Assembly: GCF_029873635.1 (NCBI RefSeq)
Contig: NC_080423.1
Span: forward strand, 101,742,991-101,806,990
DNA from: Malania oleifera
Taxonomy: Eukaryota > Streptophyta > Magnoliopsida > Santalales > Ximeniaceae
Length of the DNA: 64,000 nucleotides
Reading direction: 5' to 3'
Part shown: positions 24,701 through 37,228 of the stretch, piece by piece
Layout of the letters: every line of letters begins with the position of its first letter
Numbering within the stretch: position 1 is the stretch's first letter
Program-made: the position numbers and the translations under genes
The notes under the pieces: model-generated
Seen by the model: only the letters and a program-made list of their open reading frames with translations
Told to the model about the DNA's origin: nothing
Database searches by the model: none

Positions 24701-26080
24701 CTGCTTAGAGCATCTGCTACCACATTCGCTTTCCCTGTGTGGTATCTAATAGTGCAGTCATAGTCTTTAATAAGTTCTAGCCACCTTCTTTGCCTCATAT
24801 TCAGTTCTTTTTGGGTAAAGAAATATTTTTAACTTTTGTGATCCGTGAAAATTTCGGACTTTCCACCATATAGATAATGCCTCCACATTTTTAAAGCATA
24901 AACCATTGTAGCTAATTCTAAGTCATACACAGGATAGTTCTTTTCATATTCTTTAAGTTGTTTAGATGCATAGGCTATGACTCTTCCATGCTGCATTAAC
25001 ACACATCCAAGACCCTTCAACGATGCATCATTATATATCACAAACCTATCCTCCCCTGATAGGATAGCTAACACTGGGGCAGTGACCAACCTCTGCTTCG
25101 ATTCCTAAAAGCTCTACTCATAGTCATCAGTCCATTCAAACCTCACATTTTCCTCGTAAGTCGCGTCAGTGGACTTGATAAACTGGAGAAACCGTCAACA
25201 GAGTGTCGGTAGTAACCTGCCAATCCCAAAAAACTTCTAACCTCTTGGACATTCTCTGGCCTTAACCAATTCAGTACTGCCTCTATCTTACGTGGGTCAA
25301 CTAATACACCTGCCTTAGAGATCACATGGCCGAGAAAAGAAACTTGCCTAAGCTAGAATTCACATTTCTTGAACTTTGCGTATAGCTTTCTCTCTCTTAA
25401 TGTTTGCAATACCAATTTCAAATGATACTCATGCTCCTCAAAACTCCTTGAGTAGACTAGCATATCATCAATGAATACAACTACAAACTGGTACAAGTAT
25501 TGATGGAACACTCAGTTCATTAAATCCATAAATACTGCTGGTGCGTTGGTCAACTCAAATGGCATCACCAAGAACTCGTAATGCCCATATCTCATTCAAA
25601 ATGTCGTCTTTGAAATGTCTTCTGCCCTAACTTTCACTTGATGATAACCCGACCGAAGGTTAAATTTAGAATAGACCTGGGTCCCTTGGAGTTAATCAAA
25701 CAACTCATCAATCTTGGGAAGAGGATATTTATTTTTAATGTCAGTTTATTTATCTCTCTGTAATCTATACACATCCTCATGGTCCCATCTTTCTTCTTCA
25801 CAAATAGAACTGGTGCTCCCCAGGGCGACACACTGGGCTTGATAAATCCTTTATCTAATAATTCCTGCAATTGATCTTTTAGTTCTTTTAACTCGACTGG
25901 AGCCATTCGATAAGTTGCTTTAGATACTGGTGCTAACCCCGATAAAAGATCCACAATAAATTCAACTTCACGGTCTGGTGGCAAACCAGGTAATTCTTTT
26001 GGAAAAACGTCTGAAAATTCTTTGACCACAGGAATATCGGCCTGTTTCAGTTCTTCTCTTGGCAATTCCTTTATGTAGGC
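24700..26080 (-). pseudogene. Reverse transcriptase and RNase H remnant, gypsy element 3
   Basis: On the minus strand are [19 protein letters not shown] (about 25745-25800), the polymerase palm region near 25450-25490, [10 protein letters not shown] near 25200-25235, and RNase H with [19 protein letters not shown] (about 24955-25015). These are standard Ty3/gypsy blocks in normal order. Fossil. Confidence 0.87.
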
Positions 26081-26219
26081 AACAAATCCTTGATAGCCAT
26101 CTTGAATCAGTTTCTTCACCTGAATAGTTGACGGCGAAGAATGTACACATGAACCAAGAAATATGTATTCATACTCACCTAAAGGTCTAAAAATCACTTC
26201 TTTCAAATGACAATCGATA

Positions 26220-26620
26220 CTAGCATGATTAACTACCAACCAATCCATACCCAGAATTATATCAAATCCTTACATGTCTAATATCATAAGATAACTGACA
26301 GTACTTTTCCGTGAATGGTCAGTGGTAAGTCCCTGAGTATTCTCCTACATCTCACCACTAATCCAGTCAGTGTAGCTATAGCCAACCCAACATCCAACAA
26401 CCGTGCCTCATACCCCATCAACTTAGCATACACCGGCGAAATAAAAGAATGGGTAGCACTTGTATCAAATAAAACAATAACTTTATATGAAAAAACAATA
26501 AGGGTACCTGTAACTACGTCTCCAGCTGTCTTGGAGTCACCCGGCATAACGTATAGACTCTCGCCAGTGCAATGTTCCTCTACTGGCCTCCACGAGGCAC
26601 TTGATGACAACCACGAAACG
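26220..26620 (-). pseudogene. Retropepsin-like protease remnant, gypsy element 3
   Basis: The minus strand encodes VVTGTLIVFSYKVIVLFDTS followed by ATHSFISPVYAK, the usual catalytic surroundings of the gypsy protease. The MDWLV segment lies further left near 26245. Fossil. Confidence 0.82.
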
Positions 26621-26639
26621 GTCTAGGAGCTGGTGCCTA

Positions 26640-27580
26640 GGCCGGCAATCCTTGACACGACCACGACCTGTGCCTGGGTTTCCCACATCGATAGCAAACG
26701 TCCTTTCCCATTCTACATTCACCTAGATGTCTTCGGTCACATCTAGGATAGATAAGAATAACTCATCCACCCTGAGGACCACCGTGCCCCATCATCCATC
26801 CCTGACTACCTCCATATCAGTCTCTTTTTCATGGCCCTCAGTTGGAACTCGCCTGAAAGTCCTGAGGAGTAGGCCTCTTCCTCTGACTTTGTGCTACGAC
26901 AGTCCTTTGCATATCACTCTCGATAATGGCAGCTCTATCCACCACCTCTGTGAATGTCTGAGCCCAAAACCTGATGACTTGCTCAAACAAATTCTGCCTC
27001 AGACCTTCCTCAAATTTTCTTGCTTTCTTTTCCTCATTTGGTGCTAAGTGTGGGGCGAAACGGGACAGTTCAATAAATTGTGTTGCATACTGTGATACTA
27101 TCATATACCCTGGCCTTGAGCTAAATGCATAAATTCTGCTGCTTTCACGCTCCGAACGATAGCAGGGAAATATCGCTCGAAGAATAGCTCCTTAAACTGA
27201 CTCCACGTCATTGGTACTAGATCAGGCCTCTATTCCTCAATCAATCGCACTGACCTTCACCATCGCTTTGTCTCTCCTGTCAGTTTAAATGATGCAAATA
27301 ACACCTTCTACTCATCTGTACATGCAAGCACTGCAAAAATCTCCTCAACGTCCTGTACCTAGTTTTCAGCTACAATCGGGTCAGGTCCTCCAACAAAAGA
27401 TGGAGGCTTCATCCGAGTAAATTGCTCGATCATTCAACCATGCTCTCCCCTGCTCCTAGCCATCTCAGCCATCACTTGCTGGGTGATGCTGCGCAACACT
27501 GCATCTGTATCTCCACCTCCCATACTGGAGGGTCCGGGTTTATTACCTCTAGCATTCGTATCACTGCTCCCTGGATCCAT
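26640..27580 (-). pseudogene. gag remnant, gypsy element 3
   Basis: It begins near the Met at 27580 (MDPGSS...) after the leader and primer site. A capsid-type block with IVSQYATQFIELSRFAPHLA lies near 27045-27104. Fossil, broken. Confidence 0.78.
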
Positions 27581-27906
27581 CCTGAAAATTCAAAGAACGC
27601 TATTTCAGGATCCTATTTCCTATAAAGATCTAATTTATTTCATTCAACTAAAACCTCAGATTCTCTATTAACTATCACCCTTGTTCCTAACCTAAAATCC
27701 AATCTTGCAACCTAAACACACGACTCATCGATAGTTTACTATGACTTTCCTGAAATCGTCACCCCAGGAAAAACACAGAAACCACCACGAAAATCCTGTA
27801 TCTAGACCAAAGAACAAAACCTCAAATCCTTTTCCTATATTCTAGAATTGTTTTCGCTACATTCTAAGGTCTACAGAACCTAGCAACCCAAGCTCTAATA
27901 CCAAAT

Positions 27907-28871
27907 TGTAACGTCTTGCTACTTATATCATTTTTTTTCTTTTTTTAATATATATAAAACATATAACCAATATGTCTGTAAAACTTCTGAAAAATCTTAG
28001 GTTCAAAAAGCACTGAGGAAACTTTGTACACCTTACATTTCTAAGCAGCGGTAACTGTAAAACTGTAAACACCTATATACAGTACTAGAAAACTATAAAT
28101 CCCAAAGTATATGCATATATATCATAAAATACCCAGTGACATCATCAAAAACCTGAGATCTACCCCAAACCACTGGCACCATAGAAACACCTACCCTTGC
28201 AGTAAGGGTAGCACAGGAAGTCCTCTACCCGCGAGCCTGATTTGCTCGCCTAACTAGATTTCTTGAAAAATGGTAAGTCACTGGGATGAGACAATGCTTA
28301 GTAAGAGGAAATATGCTATTACTAGTGTATGGTAGCTGAGTTACACTTTTAATATACAGATACAATACTGATATTGTAAAACAGGTAGACTGGTATACTG
28401 CATAAATCACATGTACTATAATTTAAAATACAACTGTGTATATAAGTTTTCTAATTATATATACTTCTAATATCATAATATAACTGTTGCTGTATGATAT
28501 ATCTATACATAAGAACTTTTGTGATAATACCCTAGGATCTTTATGTCATGATTTAAGCCCTCATGACAAGGTTGTGTGGCCTGTAGGCGGGACTTACTTT
28601 GGCTGGCCCACTAGGCAACTTAATCTATATCTTTATCAACCGACAATCTGGCCAACTGCAGTCTCTCTAGGAAATCTTTAAGTCTATCTCGTCTAACCAG
28701 CCACCTCAACCCTGCTTGCTGGGGAGACTGCAATCTCTCTTGGCGCGGCTAAACAGAATCCACATTCTATTTGAGATATGTGGTTGCACTCTATCTAAAA
28801 TAGTAACGATACCGTGCTCTGCTGTTTGTATCTATCTGAAAATTTTCTTAGGGATCTAATACTGTGTAGTA

Positions 28872-28906
<35 letters not shown>

Positions 28907-28943
28907 CTTGCTCCTTTATCAAGATTTCGAAATAACCATAACA
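27907..28943 (-). repeat. 5' LTR of gypsy element 3
   Basis: On the plus strand it starts TGTAACGTCTTG at 27907, next to the primer site (about 27891-27905). The right end is placed near 28943 at a CCATAACA end. That end is approximate. Confidence 0.72.
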
Positions 28944-29940
28944 CAATAAATCTGAACTGAAATATCTGACTGAAATATCTATAATATCTGTCTGAAATTT
29001 TTGTAATATCTGTCTGAAATTTCTAACTGAATAATTTGCAAGATCTGGGTGTTATGGTTTTAGAAATCATGTCATTTTGAAAAATACTATAAATCATACT
29101 TTTTGCTAATATATTGTATAACTGGATATCTGTATAACCGGATGCTTTGCTCATCGGTAGCGAATTTGATGCCCTAGCTCATCGGTAATTAAACCAGATG
29201 CTCAAGTTGTCGGTAATTAAACAGGATGCTCACCACATAATAACAACCATCACATAGAATCCTCGGTATTTAAACAGTATTAGTTTTCCATAGATTCCTG
29301 AAAACAATTTTGGAACCACCGTTCCTATATCTCATTTCACAATTTCATAACTCAACTCATGTCAATAGCTTATACCACACTTATTTGGGTACAAATAATC
29401 ACATCATAATTAATCTGAGAATACAGTTTAACATAAAATGATGGTATGATCATCTATATATTACCATTTATTCAAATACGTGATTTTCCAACAAATTTTG
29501 AGATGAAACTCGATAACCCAAATTTATCAAAAATCGTAAACCCGAAAATCTTGTAATTTAACCCGATAGATTTTCCCAAATAGGTAACCAAAACACTCGT
29601 ATCATCGGCAACCACAGTTTTACTGAAATAGATTTTACAATTATAATATAAACAGAATCCCCTTACCTTTCCCTGATAACCAAAACACGAACTATACGGC
29701 TCCAAAACAGCAAACCGAGTTCCCAAAACCTAAAAATTGAAGAACACAACTTCAATATAATCTTATCTACTACAGATCTACTAAACTAAAAATGAAATCG
29801 AACCTTTACCTCGATTTTAGGACAAAACCCGAAAATCCTTAAAATAAAGATCTGATCCACTATAACTGTAGAGATTCCTCCCCTGATCCACGTAGTAACG
29901 TCGGGTCGTCGATTCAAGTAACATATAGCCCAAAATATTA

Positions 29941-29954
29941 GAGAGAGAGAGAGG

Positions 29955-30017
<63 letters not shown>

Positions 30018-30060
30018 TTTTGGTTTGTTAGCAATGAAGCAATGAGAAATGATATTTATA
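29941..30060 (-). promoter_or_regulatory. Pyrimidine tract and TATA region, 3' LTR of element 2
   Basis: On the minus strand a TATAAATATC box (about 30049-30060) is followed about 40 nt later by a (CT)n tract (29941-30012 on plus as GA). It is the counterpart of 36351-36478. Confidence 0.6.
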
Positions 30061-30429
30061 AATTCCTTGACCCGGTTAGCCTCGTCGACGAGCATAAGAA
30101 GGGAGTTCATCGATGACGGCGTGGCCTCGTCGATGAGCCTGAGATTTTAGAATTCCCAAAATCTCTCGATACTCACTCGTCGACGAACCTCTGAATTTCG
30201 TCACCGAGCTGTAGAAGGGACTTCGTCGACAAGAGAAGGAGCCTCGTCGACAAGCCCTATTATTTTTTTCCTTTTAATTTCCCTTCTCTTTTCTTATTTA
30301 TTTAATCCACATTTCTCGGGTCAGGTTCTTGCAACCTTGCCTCCTTACAAAAATTTCATCCTCGAAATTTGCAATCTCTCACTCGATAACTCAATAATAT
30401 AACCAAACACACACCTGACTCTAAGCTGA

Positions 30430-31440
30430 TTTAATTATATCCCTGATCAATCTGACCTTTTCAGAAGCCTGCTACACGAGTTCGGGTCCCAATATCTGCC
30501 ATTCACCTACCTCATCCCAGTACAGAGGAGACCGACACCTCCAATCATACAATGCCTCAAACGGTGCCATCTCGATACTAGTTTGGAAGCTATTGTTATA
30601 GGAAAACTCCACCAATGATAGAAACTGAATCCAACTACCATCGAATTCTAACACGAAAGCTCGTAACATATCCTCTAAGATATGTATCATCCTCTTTGAC
30701 TGTCCATCAGTCTAGGGGTGGAACGTTGTACTGAAAGTAAGCTTCATCCCTAGTGCTTCCTGTAAGCTCTTCTAGAATCGAGAAGTGAATCTTGGGTCTC
30801 GATCTAAAACAATGGACACCGGTACCCCATGCATTCTAACTATCTCCTGCACGTATAGGTCTGCTATCCTACTTAAGGAGTAGCTAACCTTCATCAATAC
30901 AAAGTGAGCAGATTTAGTCAATCTGTCCACGATCACTCAGATTGCATTCTTCCCTTGAAGTGCTGGCGGTAACTCGGTAACAAAGTCCATGGATATGTGC
31001 TCCCATTTCCACTCCGGAATACTCAATGGCTGCAACGGCCCTACCGGCCTTTAGTGCTTAGCCTTTACCTGCTGACACGTTAAACATTGCTCCACAAATT
31101 GAGCAATCTCTCTTTTCATGCCACTCCACCAGAAAGATTCGCACAAATCCCAATACATCTTTGTGCTACCCCGATGTATTATATAAAAAGAATGATGCGT
31201 CTCCTCCAGAATCATCCTTCTTATCCCCTCATCGTTTGGAACACATAGTCTGATTCCAAATCTCGATACACCTCCTTCGAAGATGTTAAAATCTACAGCC
31301 AATCCCTGCTGCACCTTCTTTACAACCTCGACTAACTCCTCATCATTAGCCTGCGCGACTTTAATCCTCTCTAATAATGTCAGTTGAATCACCAAGCTAG
31401 CAATGAAAGCCTGATGATTACCATCCACCAATTCCACGCC
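30430..31440 (-). pseudogene. Integrase remnant, gypsy element 2
   Basis: On the minus strand are the HHCC domain with FVEQCLTCQQVKAKH (about 31051-31100), the DDE region, and YNNSFQTSIEMAPFEALY with YWDEVGEWQILGPELV near 30472-30620. Sequence between this and the LTR at 30333 is short, so the C-terminal tail is missing or unrecognisable. Fossil. Confidence 0.83.
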
Positions 31441-31499
31441 AAGGCTTTCCAGATCTCATATGATATGATGCTGAGCTATCACTATACTATTGCATGCTC

Positions 31500-32830
31500 T
31501 GACGTCTGACTCAAAGCATTAGTTACCACATTAGCTTTCCTCGGATGATAGCTAATGGCGCAATCATAGTCCTTGATCAGTTCCAGCCACCTCCTCTACC
31601 TCATGTTCAACTCCTTCTATGTGAAAAAGTATTTGAGACTCTTGTGGTCTATAAAGATCTCACACTATTCATCGTATAAGTAGTGTCTCCAGATCTTTAA
31701 CGCATATACTACTGCTGCCAACTCCAGGTCATGCGTGAGGTAATTTTCTCGTACTCTTTGAGTTGCTGAGAAGCATAAGCAATCACTTTCCCCTGTTGCA
31801 TCAGCACAAATCCCAAACCCTTCAGAGACGCGTCATTATATATCACGAAACCACCGTCCCCAAATGGGATGGTTAACACCGGAGTAGTGACCAGTCAATG
31901 TTTTAACTCCTGAAAACTTTGTTCACACTCATCGGTCTAATTAAATCTCATATCTTTCCTCGTTAACTGTGTCAGAGGTCTAGGCAACTTAAAGAATCCC
32001 TCCACGAACCGCTGGTAGTACCCAGCCAATCCTAGGAAACTCCGAACATCTTGCATGCTCTTCGATTTCACCGAGTCAACCACTTCTTCTATCTTACCTG
32101 GATCAACTGAGATACCACCTCCCGACACGACATGGCCAAGAAATGCGACCTGCTTTAACTAGAACTCACATTTCTTCAACTTGGCATAATACTTCTTTTC
32201 TAGTAGTACCTGAAGCACCAACCTCAGATGATTTTCATGCTCCTCCGGACTCCTAGAGTATACCAGAATATCGTCAATGAATACCACTATGAACAGGTCC
32301 AGGTATTCATGGAAAACCTTGTTCATTAGGTGCATAAATACCGCTAAAGCTTTAGTCAACCCAAAAGGCATGACAAAAAATTTGTAGTGACTATATCTGG
32401 TTCGAAAAGATTTCTTTGCCACATCCTCAGTCTTAACTTTCCCCTAATGATACCCTGACCGTTAATCGATCTACATTCCCTGCAATTGGTCAAACAAATC
32501 ATCTATACGAGGCAACGAGTATTGGTTCTTCACTGTTACCTTGTTGATCTCATGGTAGTTAATGCACATTCTCATTGACCTGTTCTTCTTCTTCACGAAC
32601 AATATTAGAGCTCCCCAGGGCGAAACACTAGTTTTGATAAAGCCTTTATCCAGTAGTTCCTGCAACTGCTCATTCAATTCTTTAATTTCAGCTAAAGCCA
32701 TCCGGTATAGAGCTTTAAAAATCAGTGCCTTGCTTGACAGCAATTCAATAGCGAACTCCACCTCACGATCAGGAGGTAAACCGAGTAAGTCTTCTGAGAA
32801 TACATCCAAAAATTCGTTAACCACTCAGAT
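31500..32830 (-). pseudogene. Reverse transcriptase and RNase H remnant, gypsy element 2
   Basis: Minus-strand blocks are [20 protein letters not shown] (about 32605-32665), [20 protein letters not shown] (the palm box with intact IDD, about 32235-32300), and [15 protein letters not shown] (about 32010-32055), then RNase H leftward to about 31500. Clear Ty3/gypsy polymerase, fossil. Confidence 0.88.
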
Positions 32831-33043
32831 ATCTTCGAGCTTCAGATCATCCCGAGGTGGTTCCTTCACATAAACTAGGTACCCCTGACAACCGTCCAAG
32901 AGTAACCTTCTCGCCTACATTGCTAACAGAATATATGGTGTCGAACGTATATATGATCCTACGAACTCATACTCCCGTTCTCCAGGAGGTATGAACACCA
33001 CCACTTTCCTACGATAGTCAATCACAACAAAAATGGAGGATAA

Positions 33044-33370
33044 TTAATCTATCACCAGTATAACGTCAAAACCAAACATGTCATGCACTACCAAGTTCAC
33101 CAATAGTGACCTTCCCTGAATTACCACTATGTTGTTCCCTAACATCTTCCAATGGACTACCACACTCCTAGATGGTGTATCCATAGACAACCCCTCATCT
33201 ATCACTTGGGTTTTAACCCCACACAGTTTCACAAAGTTTGCAGATATAAGGGAGTGGGTTGCTCCTAAATCAAATAAGACAACGACTCTATTTGAAAGCA
33301 GTAACATGGTACCTGTCACCACGTTGCTAGCATGCTTTACATTGGTTGGAGTAAGTGAGTACAACCTCAC
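33044..33370 (-). pseudogene. Retropepsin-like protease remnant, gypsy element 2
   Basis: Minus-strand VVTGTMLLLSNRVVVLFDLG followed by ATHSLISANFVKLCGV and later FDVIL is the gypsy protease. Fossil. Confidence 0.82.
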
Positions 33371-33399
33371 TTGAGCTATGTTTCCTTGAAAGTTTTGCT

Positions 33400-34316
33400 G
33401 AGGCGCCTGGTTCTTTCCTTAGTTCTAACTCGGTGCAGGCGCATCATTCATCAATGTATGACAGTTTCAGGTTCGCCACATTGGTAATAGTTACCCATGA
33501 ACTGACACTCACCGTCATGCCACCTGTGGCACCAGGTACAATGCTCGCGAGGTTGATCCCACTGTGGACCCCACAATTCTGCACCCTAGTGATTACCCGT
33601 ACCATAGTTCCTCTTCTTTTGTTCCTGCACCACCTCGTCCTCATGGAAACCAGCCTCAATCATGACGACCTTATCCACCAGAATAGAAAACTCCCGAATC
33701 TGTAGCATTCCTACTAGCCTACGAATATCCTTTTTCAGATCCTTCTTGAACCTTCGAGTCTTCTCGTACTCATTCGAGATCAAACACGGTCCAAAGCGAG
33801 ATAGCTCAATATATTTGGCTGGTATCTCTGCACCGTCAGGGTCCCTTGAGTCAGACTTGAGAATTCATTTGCCTTTGCATCATGGGTGGAAGCCAGGAAG
33901 TATCTCTCAAAGAATACCTCCTTAAAACAGCTCCACGACATCCTTGATGAATTAGCTCTTTGCTCCTCAAGTAGACTCACAGCCATCCACCATCTCTCAG
34001 CTTCCCCTGCCAACTGAAATGTTGCATATAGAACTTTTTGCTTGTCAGTGTAGTGTAGAACATTCAATATCTTTTCTGTCTTTTGTATCTAGTTCTCTGC
34101 GACAATCGAGTTGGATCCCCTGGTAAACGTCAGAGGATGCATGTGGGTAAACTTCTTAATGGTGCAACTCGCAGCCGTAGGTGGATGCTCCCATCTCCAA
34201 ACACTTCGCCCGATCTCTTGCATAATATGCCTGGTCAAACCCCGAGGCATGGAAGGAGACCCTTCACTCGCAGTCCTCTCCAAGATACTATCCTAGTTGC
34301 TATCCTTGGGCTCCAT
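33400..34316 (-). pseudogene. gag remnant, gypsy element 2
   Basis: It starts near the Met at 34316 and includes a capsid block (QKVLYATFQLAGEAERWWMA, about 33985-34045), the element's equivalent of the gag seen in elements 1 and 3. Fossil, broken. Confidence 0.8.
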
Positions 34317-35224
34317 TCTAAAAATAGTATATGAATAGATTATTATTCCTCTATCATAGCACAATTAACACAATCATTGTAAAATAATCATGTTAACTTC
34401 TAAAATCTCAGGTCCAGGTCTGCCTCAGCACACCGACATGAAACCATCAATGGTTTGCCATGATTTTACTAAAATCGTCATTCTAGGAAAAACACAGAAC
34501 ACTGTCAATGAACCCCTGTCTAGCTATAAGACAACCCTCAAACTACTCTACCCATTCTCTACATCCTATACTTTGGTATGTTCATATAATCATGCCTAGC
34601 CAAGTCTACAAAACCTAACAACCTAGTTAGCTCTAATACCAAGTTATCACACCCCGAACCCAAAAATGGGCCCAGGGTGTGATTTAGTAACCTATCCTAT
34701 CCCTGTATCATACAACCATCCATGATACTACACAATATAAGGGTCCGACCACGCAGGGCTCACGTATACCCTATCCACAATCACATTCACAATATACACA
34801 GTGGAATAATTCAACCTATTACATCATAATAGCATACCATCATACTATACCAGAGTTTATACAAAATCATAGTCTAATTCCCAAAATACATAACATACCC
34901 TGGGTGTCTATATAACCCAAAATGACAAACCGAAAAAAGATTAGTATTTACACAAGTACTTCTACAAAGCTAACCAACAACCACGCTCCTGAAATGCTAG
35001 GACACTAATGTCAGCTACTTGAAGGACCTGAAAAAAATTTGTATGATAGGGGTGAGACACCTCTTAGTAAGGAAGAAAAAGGTTATATCAGTGTGAGGGC
35101 GTATGAGTGTTATTTCAACGGCAAAACATAATACTTCACAATTCCAGTATAGTTCACAACACAGTTCTAGAATAATTCACAAACACATATCACAACACAT
35201 AGTATATCTTACAACACATATCCA

Positions 35225-35515
35225 TATCGGAATTAAACCACGTGTCCCAACTCATCAATAACAACCTAGATAAGCGACTCGTCGGTATTAAACACATCAG
35301 AATTAAACCGAATGCCCCAACTCATCGGTAACAACCCAAATGAGCGAGTCGTTGGCATTAAACACATCATAATTAAACCAGATGTCCCAACTCATCGGTA
35401 ACAACCCAGATGAGTGACTCGTTGGTATTAAACACATCAGAATTAAATTGGATGTCCCAACTCATTAGTAACAACCTAGATGAGCGACTCGTCGGAATTA
35501 AAACAGGATTTTAGA
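35225..35515. repeat. Tandem array, four ~70-bp units, in the LTR of element 2
   Basis: Each unit reads roughly 'GAATTAAACCGGATGTCCCA', then 'ACTCATCGGTAACAACC', then 'GATGAGCGACTCGTCGG', then 'TATTAAACACATCA'. The other LTR of the element lacks a full array at the matching place near its insertion. Confidence 0.8.
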
Positions 35516-36341
35516 CCCATCAGAATTTAACCAGATGTCTTGGCCCATTGGTAGCGAACCAAATGCCCTAACTCCTTGGTAATTAAACCGGATGTTCAGC
35601 TCGTTGGTAATTAAACCAGATGCTCACCACATAATATCAATCATCACATAGAATCCTAGGTACTTAACCGGTATTAGTTCTCCATAGATTCCTGAAAACA
35701 GTTTTGGAACCATCGTGCCTATATCTCATTTCACGATTTCATAACTCAACTCATTTCAATTTACCAGCTTATGCCATACTTATTTGGCTAACAAATAATC
35801 ACATCATAATTAATCTGAGAATACAATTTAACATAAAATGAAGGTATAGTCATTTCTATATTACCATTTATTCAAATACGTGATTTTCCAACAGAATCTG
35901 AGATGAAACCTGATAACCCAAATTTTCCCAAAAAATCGTAAACTTGAAAATCTCGTAATTTCACCCGATAGGTTTTCCCAAGTAAGTAACCAAAACATTT
36001 GTATCATCAGAAACAACAGTTTTACCGAAATAGATTTTACAAATAATTGATATAAACAGAATCCCCTTACCTTTCCCCAATAACCAAAACACGAACTATA
36101 CGGCTCCAAAATAGCGAATTGAGTTCCCAAAACCTAAAAATCGAAGAACACAACTTCAATATAATCCTATCTACTACAGATCTACCAAACCAAAAATGAA
36201 ATCGGAACCTTACCTTGATTTCAGGATAAAATCCAAAAATCCTTAAAACAAAGATTTGATCCACTATAACCATAGAGATTCCTCCCCTTATCCACATAGT
36301 AATGTCGGATCGTCAATTCGGGTAATAGATAGCCCAAAATC

Positions 36342-36350
<9 letters not shown>

Positions 36351-36435
<85 letters not shown>

Positions 36436-36690
36436 TTGGTTTCTTAGCAATAAAGCAATGAGAAATGATATTTATAGACCCCTTGACCCGGTCAGCCTCG
36501 TTGATGAGACAACGTCCTCGTCGATGAGCATTAGAAGGGAGTTTGTCGACGACGACGTGGCCTTGTCGATGAGCCTAAGATTTCAAAATTCCCTAAATCT
36601 CTCGGTACTCACTCGTCGACGAACCTTTGAATTTCCTCGCTGAGCTGTAGAGGGGACTTCATCAACGAGAGAAGGAGCCTCATCGACGAG
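36351..36690 (-). promoter_or_regulatory. LTR promoter of element 2: GTCGAC palindromes, TATA, CT tract
   Basis: Read on the minus strand: six or so TCGTCGACGA-type palindromes (36690 to 36490), then TATAAATATC (36478-36467), then about 40 nt later a 40-unit (CT)n run (36430-36351). This is the expected U3-R order of a plant LTR promoter. Confidence 0.62.
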
Positions 36691-37228
36691 CCTTGCTATT
36701 TTTCTCTTTTTAATTTCCCTTCTCTTTTCTTATTTATTTAATCGACATTTCTCGAGTCGGGTTCTTAAAGTATAACTATTTTCTACTGGAATAAACTCAT
36801 GAAGTCACACACTGATGTAATATGATGTACCTTACTAAGAAGTGTCTTACCCCAATACACAAATCTTATTTCAGGTCCTGCAGGAAACCGGTCCTAGACT
36901 ATTAGAAGGATTCTGGAGATAGTGTTTTGATAGTTTATGTAAGTTCCTATATATGTATTGGGCTTTGGCCAGGTTACCTTTTTGAGTTTGTAATAGCATA
37001 TTATGTTTTAGTATATATGGATGTATGTGAGGAAACAGTTAGAAACTCTGGTAAGTTAATATTAGGAGGTGTATGTTTATGTTTTTCCACTATGCATGAT
37101 TACGAAGATCAGTATGAAACACCCAATTTCCCTTATTTGGACGTGTTGTATATGTATGGTATAAGAGATATGTAAGTTAGGAATGTATAGTAGCACTTCG
37201 GGCCCACCTAAAGGGTCGGGGCATTACA

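Larger units (their letters stand above)
19248..28943 (-). mobile_element. Ty3/gypsy element 3 (inner), minus strand, inside element 2's 3' LTR
   Basis: Its two LTR copies start TGTAACG on the plus strand at 19248 and 27907 and match closely for about 970 bp. Between them, reading leftward, are gag (from 27580), protease, RT, RNase H and part of integrase (to about 23770). Element 2's other LTR shows the uninterrupted site at CTTCACA (about 35134-35140). The right end near 28943 is approximate because no clean target duplication could be read. It is interrupted by the element at 21090-23769 and is incomplete, with several breaks. Confidence 0.83.
18751..30333 (-). repeat. 3' LTR of gypsy element 2, split by element 3
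   Basis: The blocks 18751-19247 and about 29120-30333 align in order with the 5' LTR at 34645-36769. Sequence between about 28944 and 29120 is AT-rich and I could not assign it to either element. Confidence 0.82.
18751..36769 (-). mobile_element. Ty3/gypsy element 2 (outer), minus strand, inside the solo LTR
   Basis: It is flanked by perfect GTATA duplications (18746-18750 and 36770-36774). The 5' LTR is 34645-36769, with a tRNA-Met type primer site at about 34630-34643. Gag, protease, RT, RNase H and integrase run leftward from 34316 to about 30430. The 3' LTR is 18751-30333, split by gypsy element 3. Its polymerase resembles element 1 (Tekay/Del-like). LTR copies differ at roughly one base in ten by eye. 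Broken in many places. Confidence 0.9.
34645..36769 (-). repeat. 5' LTR of gypsy element 2
   Basis: It is about 2125 bp, next to the target duplication GTATA on the right and the primer site on the left. It carries a tandem array (35225-35515), a (GA)n tract (36351-36430), a TATA box and a cluster of GTCGAC palindromes (36490-36690). Confidence 0.88.
17336..37228 (+). mobile_element. Solo LTR (about 1.87 kb net) inserted in the copia element, itself split
   Basis: It begins TGTAGTAGCC and ends GGGGCATTACA. It is flanked by perfect GAGAT duplications at 17331-17335 and 37229-37233. Its two halves (17336-18750 and 36775-37228) are separated by the outer minus-strand gypsy element. There is no coding interior, so it is a solo LTR. 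Confidence 0.85.

Noticed and set aside
36256-36447. Frame with long Arg-Glu repeats
   Set aside because: It is the translation of the (GA)n tract in an LTR, not a protein; the same holds for Ser-Leu frames at 29786-30110.
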